Shown here: positions 41,965 through 54,159 of the stretch, piece after piece
Layout of the letters: every line of letters starts with the position of its first letter
Position numbering within the stretch: the stretch's first letter is position 1
Origin: Paraspadella gotoi
Lineage: Eukaryota; Chaetognatha
NCBI GenBank assembly: GCA_051294375.1
Contig: CM119265.1
Coordinates: 28,743,359 to 28,807,358, forward strand
Direction: 5' to 3'
DNA length: 64,000 nt
Position numbers and translations under genes: made by a program
The notes under the pieces: model-generated
Seen by the model: only the letters and a program-made list of their open reading frames with translations
Databases searched by the model: none
Told to the model about the DNA's origin: nothing

Positions 41965-42550
41965 TCTCTCTCTCTATCTCTCTGTGTCCTATCTCTATCT
42001 CACGTCTCTCGTCTCTCCGTCCCTTCTCGTCTCCTCTCTCTCTCTCTCTCTCTCTCTGCCTCTCTCTCCGCTCCTCGTACTCTATCTATCTCTCTCTCTA
42101 ACTTTCTCCTCCTCTCTCTCTCTCATCTCTCTCTCCTCCTCTCTTCTCTCTGCTCTCGACCTCTTTTCGTTCTTTTCTCTATAATGCTCCTCCATCTCCA
42201 CTTCCTCCTCCTCACCTCACTTCCTCTCTCCTCCCCTCCTCCTATCCTTCCTTACTCCTTTTTTCCTCCTCTTCGTCTCCTCCCCCCTCCAGGCGAACTG
42301 GCTTCTGGCGCCAGGGTGCGCACGCCGGGAGACGCCGCTAAATCGCCTTTCTTCTCTTTCCGCCATTTTGTTTTTCATCTCTCCTCTCTCTCCCTCTCTC
42401 TCTATCTCTCTCTCTCTCTCTCTCTGCTCTGCCCTCCCTGCCTCCCCCTCTCCTCTCTCCTCTCTCTCTCTCTCTCTCTCCTCTCTCTTTCTCAAATCTC
42501 ATTTCTCCTTTTCTTGTTTTTATTTCTCCCAGAATCGAGGACATTCCTCT

Positions 42551-42591
<41 letters not shown>

Positions 42592-42620
42592 TCTTTCTCT
42601 CTTCACATTCGTCTTCCTCT
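41965..42620 (+). repeat. CT-rich low-complexity region
   Basis: Interrupted (CT)n tracts over 650 bp, broken at 42285-42370 by GC-richer DNA with TGGCGCCA (42306-42313) and CGCCATTTTG (42361-42370). Frames are Leu/Ser-rich or Arg/Glu-rich translations. Confidence 0.85.
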
Positions 42621-43127
42621 TCGCTAAAAGTTTTTTTCTTATTTTTTTCCCTTTTTTTAGAAAATAAGTAATGAGAAAAACAGAGAGGAAAAATATAAAA
42701 TATTGAATCTTCTTTAATAATGACTCCCTTCTTTTGATTGATTGATTGATTGATCTTTAACCCTCTTCTTAATCACTTTACGTTGCGTCACTGGCAAATC
42801 AAATCACGTTTAATCCCCCAATCCTTCTGTGACGCTGACGTTTTCACGTGAACAGCCGCGCTTTTGATTCTCAGCTACTGACTCAATCACTGACTCACTG
42901 AAGCCATTTTCTCACGCGCTCAAATTGTCAATTCGTCTTTGTGACTTTTATTTTCACACGTTTACTTTCTTCTTTCACGCCGGACGCGTGACACTCACCA
43001 CTGCCATATTTTCTCTTTTCTCTTTCTTAATTATTTTCTTTCTTTTTTTCCTTTTTTTAATTTCTTTTTTTCCTAATCTCCTTTTATATTTTTTCTTCTT
43101 TCCAAAGATACGGACTTTTTCTCATTT

Positions 43128-43128
<1 letters not shown>
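42621..43128. other. Unassigned sequence
   Basis: GATT repeats at 42735-42753; otherwise mixed and T-rich, with no gene or element recognised. Confidence 0.5.

Positions 43129-43220
<92 letters not shown>
43129..43220 (+). repeat. (CT)n microsatellite, about 90 bp
   Basis: Perfect run. It marks the outer edge of the left arm of IR3. Confidence 0.98.
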
Positions 43221-43222
<2 letters not shown>

Positions 43223-43224
43223 AT

Positions 43225-43380
43225 TCGAGTGGGGGTTGTGGAAAACCCCTCATGCCTGTTTCCAAGCCCAGGACTCGTTCCATTCCTGCTAGAAGGAGCA
43301 CAGAAGATAAGGATAGCACAGAAGATAGCACAGAAGATACGGATAGTAGTCCTCAGCCAACTTAGCGCCTTATCCACACT
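43225..43380 (+). mobile_element. SINE 3' part (same family as 34.5 kb)
   Basis: TTTCCAAGCCCAGGACTCG, GGATAG and AGCCAACTTAGCGCC, then CTTATCCACACT parallel the body and end of the SINE at 34535-34775. The tRNA-like head is missing. AGCACAGAAGATA is repeated three times inside (43287-43340). Confidence 0.65.
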
Positions 43381-43447
43381 CTCTCTCTATCCTCTCATAT
43401 CTCTCTCTCTATCCTCTTATATCTCTCTCTCTATCCTCTTATATCCC
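43376..43447 (+). repeat. 27-bp tandem repeat after the SINE
   Basis: Three copies of a unit ATCTCTCTCTCTATCCTC plus TTAT, each about 27 bp. The right arm carries the matching GAGGATAGAGAGAGAGATAT array. Confidence 0.85.
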
Positions 43448-44639
43448 ACTGCCCTTTTTCCTTCCTTCCTCTTTTATACCGGAAATGAAAAATCGGCGGC
43501 GGCGGCGGCGGCGGCGGCNNNNNNNNNNNNNNNNNNNNNNNNNNNNNNNNNNNNNNNNNNNNNNNNNNNNNNNNNNNNNNNNNNNNNNNNNNNNNNNNNN
43601 NNNNNNNNNNNNNNNNNNNNNNNNNNNNNNNNNNNNNNNNNNNNNNNNNNNNNNNNNNNNNNNNNNNNNNNNNNNNNNNNNNNNNNNNNNNNNNNNNNNN
43701 NNNNNNNNNNNNNNNNNNNNNNNNNNNNNNNNNNNNCCAGTACCGAAGGGGGGGGCGAAGGGGCGTAACTGCGCCGAGGGCAAAAGGAGGCGGATATCCG
43801 GTTGCCAGTTTTATGGTTGTGAATGAATTCGTCATCTNNNNNNNNNNNNNNNNNNNNNNNNNNNNNNNNNNNNNNNNNNNNNNNNNNNNNNNNNNNNNNN
43901 NNNNNNNNNNNNNNNNNNNNNNNNNNNNNNNNNNNNNNNNNNNNNNNNNNNNNNNNNNNNNNNNNNNNNNNNNNNNNNNNNNNNNNNNNNNNNNNNNNNN
44001 NNNNNNNNNNNNNNNNNNNNNNNNNNNNNNNNNNNNNNNNNNNNNNNNNNNNNNNNNNNNNNNNNNNNNNNNNNNNNNNNNNNNNNNNNNNNNNNNNNNN
44101 NNNNNNNNNNNNNNNNNNNNNAAATATTCAATTCGAAGAAATTCCTTTGACCAAATTAAAAATCCAAATTCACTGACAGTTTGCATAAAATTAATTAATT
44201 AATTAATTAATTAATAAATTAATGTTGATATTTTAACGGTAGCGATCGAAAAATATTTAATTCTCTCTCGTGAGATTTAACATTACTTAATATTCTTGAA
44301 AGAATAAATTCATTGTCAGTTTGAACTTTTTCTCAATTGTATATTACATATAGTGGATGTGGTCGAGATAAAAATGGCGAACAAAACGAGATGAATCGAG
44401 TAAATAATTCTAAAGTTTTTGCGACCGGCGTTTTAACGGAGTGAGCCAAACAATTTATTAAAGAATTCCCCCAGCGATTTTATTTTCTTTCTTACTAATA
44501 ATCGAAAAATTCTCAGAACGTTTTATATTTTCACAAAAGTTAATTTGATACAAAATCCAAAATCGTTTCATTTTTAAAATTGGCTAAAGTTAGGTTACAA
44601 ATATACAATATAAAATTCAGCTCCTTGTATTTTGATGCT

Positions 44640-44775
44640 GGGTAGAGTTCAATATAGTATTCTTAATCAATCTTAATCTTAATCTTAATCTTAATCTTAA
44701 TCAATCTTAATCTTAATCAATATTAATTTAATCTTAATCTTAATCAATCTTAATCTTAATCTTAATTCTAATCCT
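44640..44775 (+). repeat. (TTAATC)n hexanucleotide array
   Basis: About 20 TTAATC/TCAATC units. Its inverted partner (GATTAA)n is at 45640-45770. Confidence 0.92.
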
Positions 44776-45604
44776 AATCAAGTCTTTGTCTCTCTTTCCT
44801 TTTCCTCCACTCGGTGGCTTTGCGGTTGTTGTCGTCGTTGTCGTCGTCGTCGTCGTCGTCGTCCTCTTCTGCTGGAAAGCCACGCAGTCTCTTGTCTTTT
44901 TCCTTTCGGCGCCAGAGAGTCGCGATTCATGAGGAGGAGGAGGAGGAGGAGGAGGAGGAGGAAAAAGAAAAAGGAGGAACATGAGGCAAAAGGGAAAAAC
45001 GGGAAAGATTTTAGGTGAAGCAAAAACAATTGAAATAGAAAAAGCAAAGGAAAGGAAAGGAGAGGAGAAGAAAGGAAAGGAAAGGAAAGGAAAGGAAANN
45101 NNNNNNNNNNNNNNNNNNNNNNNNNNNNNNNNNNNNNNNNNNNNNNNNNNNNNNNNNNNNNNNNNNNNNNNNNNNNNNNNNNNNNNNNNNNNNNNNNNNN
45201 NNNNNNNNNNNNNNNNNNNNNNNNNNNNNNNNNNNNNNNNNNNNNNNNNNNNNNNNNNNNNNNNNNNNNNNNNNNNNNNNNNNNNNNNNNNNNNNNNNNN
45301 NNNNNNNNNNNNNNNNNNNNNNNNNNNNNNNNNNNNNNNNNNNNNNNNNNNNNNNNNNNNNNNNNNNNNNNNNNNNNNNNNNNNNNNNNNNNNNNNNNNN
45401 NNNNNNNNNNNNNNNNTTGAAAAAACACAAATAAAAATGAAAGTAGTTTAATTATTTGATTTCGCTTCTCGCTTCTCCCCTTAATAGCGCTCTGTCTGTC
45501 CGTCTGTCTGCCTCTTTGAAAAAACTTAAAGTTTGATAATGAAAAAAACTAAAAAAATGATTAATAATAAATTATTGACGACAGAGAGAGAGAGAGAGAG
45601 AGAG
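44776..45604. other. Spacer of IR3 with trinucleotide and GGAAA repeats and a gap
   Basis: (GTC)n at 44826-44865, (GGA)n at 44933-44961, (GGAAA)n at 45050-45098 running into N 45099-45416, and (GA)n at 45581-45604. TCGGCGCCAGAG is at 44907-44918. No gene is recognised. Confidence 0.8.
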
Positions 45605-46123
45605 NNNNNNNNNNNNNNNNNNNNNNNNNTGGATTAGGAATTAGAAATTAAGATTAAGATTAAGATTTTTTGATTTAAGATTAAGATGTTAAATTAATTA
45701 TTGATTAAGATTAAAGATTGATTAAGATTAAGATTAAAAGAGATTAAGATTAAGATTGATTTAAGAATATATTTGAACTCCTAACCCAGCATCAAAATAT
45801 AAAGGAGCGAATTTTATATTGTATATTTGTAACCTATACTTTAGGCCAATTTTTAAAAATGAAACGATTTTGGATTTTTTGGTATACCAATATAACTTTT
45901 GGTGAAAATATAAAAACCGTTCTGGAGAAAATTTTTCGATTATTAAGTAAGCTAAAAGAAAATAAAAAAATCGGCTGGGGGAATTCTTTAATTGTTTGGC
46001 CTCACCCCCGTTAAAAAAAACGCCGGTCGCAAAAAAAAACTTTAGAATTATTTTACTCTCGATTCATTTCTCTCGGTTTTGTTCGCCATTTTTTATATCT
46101 CGACCACATCCACTATATAAATG

Positions 46124-47455
46124 AATTGGTACAACCAATATAAAAAATTATCCATAATATTCATTTAATAAATAAGACTTATTCTTGCCCCTGACTTTGG
46201 AACAGGCTTTGGCTTGGTTTGGGGCCTCCAATCATACTCTTACAAGATAATGACATAGCAGGTCACTGCAAGGCTTTCAATCAAAGACTACTCTCTCACA
46301 GTCCCGTTTATTCACTCCCAGAGTACCTGGCTTCCCTATCAATGGAAGTGGAAAATATTTCAAAAGAATGTTTCAAAATTGAGTATGAAAAAGACGCGCA
46401 CTCCCTTAAGGTATTAAGATCGGGGAATAACTTATTGTAAACTCGCACTAGCAATCAAAATACAGGAAGCTAGAATTTTATCGAAAAATTGGTACAACCA
46501 ATAATAAAAAAATTATCCATTCATATTAAATAAATTAAGAGCTATCTTGCCCTGACATTGGACCAGGCTTTGTGGGTTTAAGGCCTCCATCACTCTTACA
46601 AGGATAATGAAAAGCAGGTCCCTCAATGCTTTCAAATCAAGACTCTACTCACAAGTCCCGTTTATTTCACTCCCAGAGTACTGTTTAGAAAGTGGATAAA
46701 TATTTCCATAAGAATGTTTCAATTGTAGAATAGACCCACTTCCCTTAAGGTAATTAGATCAGAGAGGAATACTTATTGGTACTTAGATAAATACAAGGCT
46801 GAATTTTTTGAAAAAATATTGGTAACCAATATAAAATTATCCATTCATTTATAATAAGCTATCCTTGCCCCCTGACTTTGGGGGACAGGCTTGGTGGTTT
46901 ATAGGCCTCCTATCACTCCCTTAACTACCAAGAATAATGACATAGCAGGTCCTGCAACAGCTTTAATGCAAAGACTCTCCTCACAGTCCGTTTATTCACT
47001 CCCAGAAGGTACCTGGCTCCGCCTATTCAATGAAAGTGGAAAATATTTCAAAGAATGTTTCAATTGTATGAAAGACCTCCCTAAGTATTAGATCGGGAAT
47101 ACTTATATGTACTCGCACTAGCATAAAATCAAGGAGCTGAATTTTATGAAATTGGTCAACCAATATAAAAATTATAATCCATTCATTTATAAATAGGAGG
47201 CTATCCTTGCCCCCTGACTTGGAGCAGGCTTTGGTGGTTTAAGGGCCTCCATCACTCTTACAAGATAATGACATATGGCAGGTCCCTGCAAGGCTTTCAA
47301 TCAAGACTCTCCTCAGACAGTCCCGTTATATTTTTTATTTTCACCAGTTATCCCAGAGTCCTGGCTCCCCTATCTCAATGAAGTGGAAAAATTATTTTCA
47401 AGGAAAATGTTTTCAAATTTGTATGAAAAAGGACCACTGCCCCTTATATGTAATA
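46124..47455 (+). repeat. Four-unit satellite array inserted in the IR3 right arm
   Basis: Unit starts (TTGGTACAACCAA or variant) at 46124, 46489, 46819 and 47150, giving units of about 330-365 bp, plus orientation. The left arm of IR3 lacks it: there CATATAGTGGATGTGG is continuous. Here TATATAGTGGATGTGG and ATATTACATATAAGGGG (both as reverse complement) flank it, consistent with a short TATA-type duplication. Short frames such as 46219-46440 lie within units and are not genes. Confidence 0.88.
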
Positions 47456-47589
47456 TACAATTTGAGAAAAAAAACTTCAAACTGACAATGAATTTATTCT
47501 TTAAAGAATATTAATAAATGTTAAATCTCCAGCGAATATAGGGGAAGAGGAGAAGAATTATATTTTTCGATGCGCTTAAACCCGTTAAA

Positions 47590-47745
47590 AAATAAATCAA
47601 CATTAATTAATTAAAATTTAAATAAAATTAAATTATTTTAATTAAATTAATTAATTAAATAATTATTTAAATAATTTAATTAAATTAATTATTTAACATA
47701 TTATTAATTAATTAATTACTTAATTAATTAATTTTATTGCAAAAC
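47590..47745 (+). repeat. (TTAAT)n/AATTAATT array
   Basis: Dense TTAATTAA motifs, self-complementary. The left arm has only a short version (44185-44220). Confidence 0.9.
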
Positions 47746-48109
47746 TGTGTTAAAATTAAATAATTAGATTTTTTTAATTTTTGTCAAAGGGAATTTTTCT
47801 CTTCGAATTGGAATATTTAATGATCAAACGGTATGGTATACATAGGGGTTGAATCACGAGTCAGGCCTCACGATTCATTTTCCTTCACAGATCAGAGAAT
47901 GACGAATTCATTCACAACCATAAAACTGGGCAACCCGTGATATCCGCCTTCCTTTTGTTTGCGCCTCGGCGCAGTTACGGGCCTTCGGCCCCCCCTCCGG
48001 TAAACTCGGCAATCTGAAAATCATCCCTCTTCCTCCTCTTCCACTCCTCTCTCTTCAAATATTCCCACACGCAATATTAAAAAAAGGATAAAAAAAAAAA
48101 ACTGGCAGA

Positions 48110-48215
48110 CTGACTGTGCGGCCGCGGTGTCTGGCCGGAAGAAAAGACGCCCCGCTGCCACGCCGGCCGCCGGACGCCGCGCGCCGCGCCGCGCTGCCTG
48201 CCGGGCCGATTTTTT
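48110..48215 (+). other. Very GC-rich patch with (CGCC)-type repeats
   Basis: GCGGCCGCGGTGTCTGGCCGG then CGCCGGCCGCCGGACGCC and CGCGCGCCGCGCCGCGCTGC in AT-rich DNA. In the left arm the same place is (GGC)n followed by a 218-N gap (43519-43736), so this sequence probably represents what is missing there. Confidence 0.8.
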
Positions 48216-48344
48216 TCATTTCTTCCGCCGGTATAAAAGTAGGATGAGGAAGGGAAAAGAGCCAGTGGGGATATAAGAGGATAGAGAGAGAGATATAAGA
48301 GGATAGAGAGAGAGATATGAGAGGAATAGAGAGAGAGTGTGGAT

Positions 48345-48525
48345 AAAGGGGCGCCTAGTTGGCTGAGGAACTACTAATTCCGTATCTCCTTCTGTGCTAA
48401 TCTTCTGTGCTATCCTTATTCCCCTTTTCTGTGCCTCCTTCCTTAGCAGGAATGGAACGAGTCTGGGCTTGGAAAACAGGCATGAGGGGTTTTCTCCCTT
48501 CCAGTCCACAACCCCCCATCGAATG
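48345..48525 (-). mobile_element. SINE 3' part, inverted copy
   Basis: Reverse complement of 43225-43380: AACCCCCCATCGAATGGG, CAGGAATGGAACGAGTC, TGGGCTTGGAAAACAGGC and GATAAAGGGGCGCCTAG. Confidence 0.7.
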
Positions 48526-48535
48526 GGAGAGAGAG

Positions 48536-48561
48536 AAGACGAAGAGAGAGAGAGAGAAGAG

Positions 48562-48603
<42 letters not shown>

Positions 48604-48782
48604 CCACGCGCCCGCCAGCATGTTTTTCAAGAATTTAAAAAAATATATTTCTTTTCTCCAATTTTTTTTCTATTTTTCTTTCCCTTTTTTTTTTCATATG
48701 TGTTGAAAGTATATATAAGTTTACGTTTGCGGTTTTTCGGATCATCGAAGAGTCACAACAGTTTCCTCCCAACTCTCTCTCA

Positions 48783-48837
<55 letters not shown>

Positions 48838-49027
48838 CTTACTCTCTCTCTCTCCACTACTCTCCGGACCTAAGTTCGGGGAGGCTGGCTTTATCCTCGC
48901 AGTTTAATTGAGACTTAAATGCGCGCGTGATTCGTAGGTTGAGACGCGACGTTCGACCAATCAACGATCATCACGCGTGACTGTTCGGCCAATGAGCGAT
49001 TGCCCTAGGTTTGCCGTAAAAATGACT
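48536..49027. other. Unassigned sequence with GA and CT tracts
   Basis: GA tract 48553-48602, CT tracts 48785-48855, then a mixed 160 bp with GCGATTGCCCTAGG. No gene is recognised. Confidence 0.55.
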
Positions 49028-49052
49028 NNNNNNNNNNNNNNNNNNNNNNNNN

Positions 49053-51984
49053 TGGATTAGGAATTAGAAATTAAGATTAAGATTAAGATTTTTTGATTTA
49101 AGATTAAGATGTTAAATTAATTATTGATTAAGATTAAAGATTGATTAAGATTAAGATTAAAAGAGATTAAGATTAAGATTGATTTAAGAATATATTTGAA
49201 CTCCTAACCCAGCATCAAAATATAAAGGAGCGAATTTTATATTGTATATTTGTAACCTATACTTTAGGCCAATTTTTAAAAATGAAACGATTTTGGATTT
49301 TTTGGTATACCAATATAACTTTTGGTGAAAATATAAAAACCGTTCTGGAGAAAATTTTTCGATTATTAAGTAAGCTAAAAGAAAATAAAAAAATCGGCTG
49401 GGGGAATTCTTTAATTGTTTGGCCTCACCCCCGTTAAAAAAAACGCCGGTCGCAAAAAAAAACTTTAGAATTATTTTACTCTCGATTCATTTCTCTCGGT
49501 TTTGTTCGCCATTTTTTATATCTCGACCACATCCACTATATAAATGAATTGGTACAACCAATATAAAAAATTATCCATAATATTCATTTAATAAATAAGA
49601 CTTATTCTTGCCCCTGACTTTGGAACAGGCTTTGGCTTGGTTTGGGGCCTCCAATCATACTCTTACAAGATAATGACATAGCAGGTCACTGCAAGGCTTT
49701 CAATCAAAGACTACTCTCTCACAGTCCCGTTTATTCACTCCCAGAGTACCTGGCTTCCCTATCAATGGAAGTGGAAAATATTTCAAAAGAATGTTTCAAA
49801 ATTGAGTATGAAAAAGACGCGCACTCCCTTAAGGTATTAAGATCGGGGAATAACTTATTGTAAACTCGCACTAGCAATCAAAATACAGGAAGCTAGAATT
49901 TTATCGAAAAATTGGTACAACCAATAATAAAAAAATTATCCATTCATATTAAATAAATTAAGAGCTATCTTGCCCTGACATTGGACCAGGCTTTGTGGGT
50001 TTAAGGCCTCCATCACTCTTACAAGGATAATGAAAAGCAGGTCCCTCAATGCTTTCAAATCAAGACTCTACTCACAAGTCCCGTTTATTTCACTCCCAGA
50101 GTACTGTTTAGAAAGTGGATAAATATTTCCATAAGAATGTTTCAATTGTAGAATAGACCCACTTCCCTTAAGGTAATTAGATCAGAGAGGAATACTTATT
50201 GGTACTTAGATAAATACAAGGCTGAATTTTTTGAAAAAATATTGGTAACCAATATAAAATTATCCATTCATTTATAATAAGCTATCCTTGCCCCCTGACT
50301 TTGGGGGACAGGCTTGGTGGTTTATAGGCCTCCTATCACTCCCTTAACTACCAAGAATAATGACATAGCAGGTCCTGCAACAGCTTTAATGCAAAGACTC
50401 TCCTCACAGTCCGTTTATTCACTCCCAGAAGGTACCTGGCTCCGCCTATTCAATGAAAGTGGAAAATATTTCAAAGAATGTTTCAATTGTATGAAAGACC
50501 TCCCTAAGTATTAGATCGGGAATACTTATATGTACTCGCACTAGCATAAAATCAAGGAGCTGAATTTTATGAAATTGGTCAACCAATATAAAAATTATAA
50601 TCCATTCATTTATAAATAGGAGGCTATCCTTGCCCCCTGACTTGGAGCAGGCTTTGGTGGTTTAAGGGCCTCCATCACTCTTACAAGATAATGACATATG
50701 GCAGGTCCCTGCAAGGCTTTCAATCAAGACTCTCCTCAGACAGTCCCGTTATATTTTTTATTTTCACCAGTTATCCCAGAGTCCTGGCTCCCCTATCTCA
50801 ATGAAGTGGAAAAATTATTTTCAAGGAAAATGTTTTCAAATTTGTATGAAAAAGGACCACTGCCCCTTATATGTAATATACAATTTGAGAAAAAAAACTT
50901 CAAACTGACAATGAATTTATTCTTTAAAGAATATTAATAAATGTTAAATCTCCAGCGAATATAGGGGAAGAGGAGAAGAATTATATTTTTCGATGCGCTT
51001 AAACCCGTTAAAAAATAAATCAACATTAATTAATTAAAATTTAAATAAAATTAAATTATTTTAATTAAATTAATTAATTAAATAATTATTTAAATAATTT
51101 AATTAAATTAATTATTTAACATATTATTAATTAATTAATTACTTAATTAATTAATTTTATTGCAAAACTGTGTTAAAATTAAATAATTAGATTTTTTTAA
51201 TTTTTGTCAAAGGGAATTTTTCTCTTCGAATTGGAATATTTAATGATCAAACGGTATGGTATACATAGGGGTTGAATCACGAGTCAGGCCTCACGATTCA
51301 TTTTCCTTCACAGATCAGAGAATGACGAATTCATTCACAACCATAAAACTGGGCAACCCGTGATATCCGCCTTCCTTTTGTTTGCGCCTCGGCGCAGTTA
51401 CGGGCCTTCGGCCCCCCCTCCGGTAAACTCGGCAATCTGAAAATCATCCCTCTTCCTCCTCTTCCACTCCTCTCTCTTCAAATATTCCCACACGCAATAT
51501 TAAAAAAAGGATAAAAAAAAAAAACTGGCAGACTGACTGTGCGGCCGCGGTGTCTGGCCGGAAGAAAAGACGCCCCGCTGCCACGCCGGCCGCCGGACGC
51601 CGCGCGCCGCGCCGCGCTGCCTGCCGGGCCGATTTTTTTCATTTCTTCCGCCGGTATAAAAGTAGGATGAGGAAGGGAAAAGAGCCAGTGGGGATATAAG
51701 AGGATAGAGAGAGAGATATAAGAGGATAGAGAGAGAGATATGAGAGGAATAGAGAGAGAGTGTGGATAAAGGGGCGCCTAGTTGGCTGAGGAACTACTAA
51801 TTCCGTATCTCCTTCTGTGCTAATCTTCTGTGCTATCCTTATTCCCCTTTTCTGTGCCTCCTTCCTTAGCAGGAATGGAACGAGTCTGGGCTTGGAAAAC
51901 AGGCATGAGGGGTTTTCTCCCTTCCAGTCCACAACCCCCCATCGAATGGGAGAGAGAGAAGACGAAGAGAGAGAGAGAGAAGAG

Positions 51985-52026
<42 letters not shown>

Positions 52027-52205
52027 CCACGCGCCCGCCAGCATGTTTTTCAAGAATTTAAAAAAATATATTTCTTTTCTCCAATTTTTTTTCTATTTTT
52101 CTTTCCCTTTTTTTTTTCATATGTGTTGAAAGTATATATAAGTTTACGTTTGCGGTTTTTCGGATCATCGAAGAGTCACAACAGTTTCCTCCCAACTCTC
52201 TCTCA

Positions 52206-52260
<55 letters not shown>

Positions 52261-52448
52261 CTTACTCTCTCTCTCTCCACTACTCTCCGGACCTAAGTTC
52301 GGGGAGGCTGGCTTTATCCTCGCAGTTTAATTGAGACTTAAATGCGCGCGTGATTCGTAGGTTGAGACGCGACGTTCGACCAATCCAACGATCATCACGT
52401 CTATCCTGGCAATGAGGCGATTGCCCTAGGTTTGCCGTAAAAATGACT
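49053..52448. repeat. 3.4-kb block, second near-identical direct copy
   Basis: Second copy of 45630-49027: satellite array 49547-50878, TTAAT array 51013-51168, GC patch 51533-51638, SINE tail 51768-51948. Near the end, ATCATCACGCGTGACTG of copy 1 corresponds to ATCATCACGTCTATCCTGG here. The sequence then continues into unique DNA. Confidence 0.95.
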
Positions 52449-53430
52449 CCTTTTTTTAAAAAGCCGTGTACATTTCTCTCTGTTTTTTTTTTTGTTTTTT
52501 TTTGTTTTTGGCGGTAAGGAGGTACGGTAACTGAGCGTTATATTAGTACGTTACTCTTTCTTTTTAAATAATTAATTAATTAATTAATTTGTAATTTCTT
52601 TTTCATTTTTTCCCTTTAACTAATTTTCGGACTTCATTATAACAGGTAAGCAAATAACGATTTAAAACTGTTCATAAATTTATCAGTTTTCTTTAATTTT
52701 GTATTTTAATACACTTTTTCAATGACGAAACAACCAAGTCTTTCATCAAAGTTAGCGAGTGTCTTTTGTCTAAAACGTTTTTCTTGTCAACTCAAAAGAG
52801 GTCGCGTCGTATTAGACTTTAAAAAAAAACAAAAGATACGAAAAGTTTTTCTGCTGGAATTTGATGACTGCGATACAAAACGATGACATGTTTATGTATA
52901 ATTGTATAATACATGTATAATATTTATAATATATAATATAATATAATAAAATGTATAATACATTCAGAGACCGGTGCACCCTCCAGAGCCTCGACAAAGG
53001 TGTGGAGCCCGGAAAGTATCTTTAGAAATAAAAAAAAAAGTCAGTAATATAACAACGCCTGATTCTGACTTTTAAATACTTGCTTTATCAGGCCCAGATC
53101 TTAAAAAAATATTCTTAAAAATCTCATTAAATAATCTTATTAAAATAGTAGAGTCAAGAACAAATACGGCCCTGAGCTTGGCTTATTAAAGGGTTTCACT
53201 ATTTCATACTAACGACATTAGCTAATATTATTTTTAAAAAAATCGTCAGCTAATTGATTGGAGGGACAATGATGTTTTTTTTAATTCATTTTGGCATAAA
53301 ATTACGAGACATTATTAACAAATTTAGAAGTTAACCCACAGATAAAGATCATTGATATATTTTTTTTTCTAGATTAAAAACATTTCGTTGATTGAAAGAG
53401 AAGTCGGTACTCAATTCAAGCATTTTTGAG
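52449..53430. other. Unassigned AT-rich stretch
   Basis: TTTTTTTGT repeats (52483-52508), ATTAATTAATTA (52570-52588), TATAAT-rich (52898-52960). A splice-donor-like ACAGGTAAGC lies at 52643-52652. No gene is recognised. Confidence 0.5.
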
Positions 53431-53431
53431 A

Positions 53432-53477
<46 letters not shown>
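53431..53477 (+). repeat. (ACG)n microsatellite
   Basis: Perfect run of about 15 copies. The minus frame reads poly-Ser. Confidence 0.97.
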
Positions 53478-53478
<1 letters not shown>

Positions 53479-53719
53479 TCTTCAGAGTCAAGAGGACGAA
53501 AAAAAAGTTGTTTAAAAAAATAAATTGGACAAAAAGAACGAATTTGTAGTAATAAAAAAAAGGATAAATACAATTTTTTTTAGATTTGACATAAATTTAT
53601 GACTAAAATTTATTTTAAATTTACTGTGTCCTATTATCCAATTATTATTAAATTTTTGATTTTAATTTAATTTTTGATTCATAAAAAGTATTTTTATATC
53701 TAATCAGGCTTTATATCAA

Positions 53720-54020
53720 TTTGAATGAGATCAATTCAAACATCAATNNNNNNNNNNNNNNNNNNNNNNNNNNNNNNNNNNNNNNNNNNNNNNNNNNNNN
53801 NNNNNNNNNNNNNNNNNNNNNNNNNNNNNNNNNNNNNNNNNNNNNNNNNNNNNNNNNNNNNNNNNNNNNNNNNNNNNNNNNNNNNNNNNNNNNNNNNNNN
53901 NNNNNNNNNNNNNNNNNNNNNNNNNNNNNNNNNCTTGGAAATGAAAATCAAATTAAAACATCAATTTTTAATGGAAAATCTCTTCTTTTTTTAATGAGAT
54001 CAATTCAAGCATCAATTCGT
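53720..54020. repeat. Direct repeat flanking a 186-N gap
   Basis: AATGAGATCAATTCAAACAT (53725-53744) recurs as AATGAGATCAATTCAAGCAT (53993-54012). ACATCAAT also occurs at 53957-53964, so a minisatellite may lie within N 53748-53933. Confidence 0.75.
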
Positions 54021-54125
54021 AACAAATTTTCGTTAAATCTTAAAAATGCGCGAGGCTTTTAATGAAGATTTCCACTTGACATCGTCAAATTATCGCTCGA
54101 TTAATTTTGCTTAATTTAGGTAAAA

Positions 54126-54159
<34 letters not shown>

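Larger units (their letters stand above)
43222..44775 (+). repeat. Left arm of large inverted repeat IR3
   Basis: Pairs with 45640-48535 in reverse complement. Paired landmarks: GGTTGTGGAAAACCCCTCAT with the SINE tail at 48470-48520; ATACCGGAAATGAAAAATCG with 48205-48235; AACTGCGCCGAGG with CCTCGGCGCAGTT; GGATGTGGTCGAGAT with ATCTCGACCACATCC; (TTAATC)n with (GATTAA)n. It contains N gaps at 43519-43736 and 43838-44121, whose content can be read from the right arm. Confidence 0.88.
45640..48535 (-). repeat. Right arm of large inverted repeat IR3
   Basis: Reverse complement of 43222-44775, but longer because it holds a satellite array (46124-47455) absent from the left arm. It also includes a TTAAT-rich segment (47590-47745), a GC-rich patch (48110-48215) and the inverted SINE tail (48345-48525). 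Confidence 0.88.
45630..49027. repeat. 3.4-kb block, first of two near-identical direct copies
   Basis: Identical to 49053-52448 at a constant offset of 3423 bp over more than 3.3 kb, including every indel of the satellite units. Both copies are preceded by exactly 25 N. Only the last ~60 bp differ. Probably one locus represented twice. Confidence 0.95.

Noticed and set aside
46219-47514. Three short plus frames repeated exactly at 49642-50937, which look like a conserved gene family
   Set aside because: They lie inside satellite units, each starts in a different phase of the unit, and their exact repetition is explained by the duplicated block.
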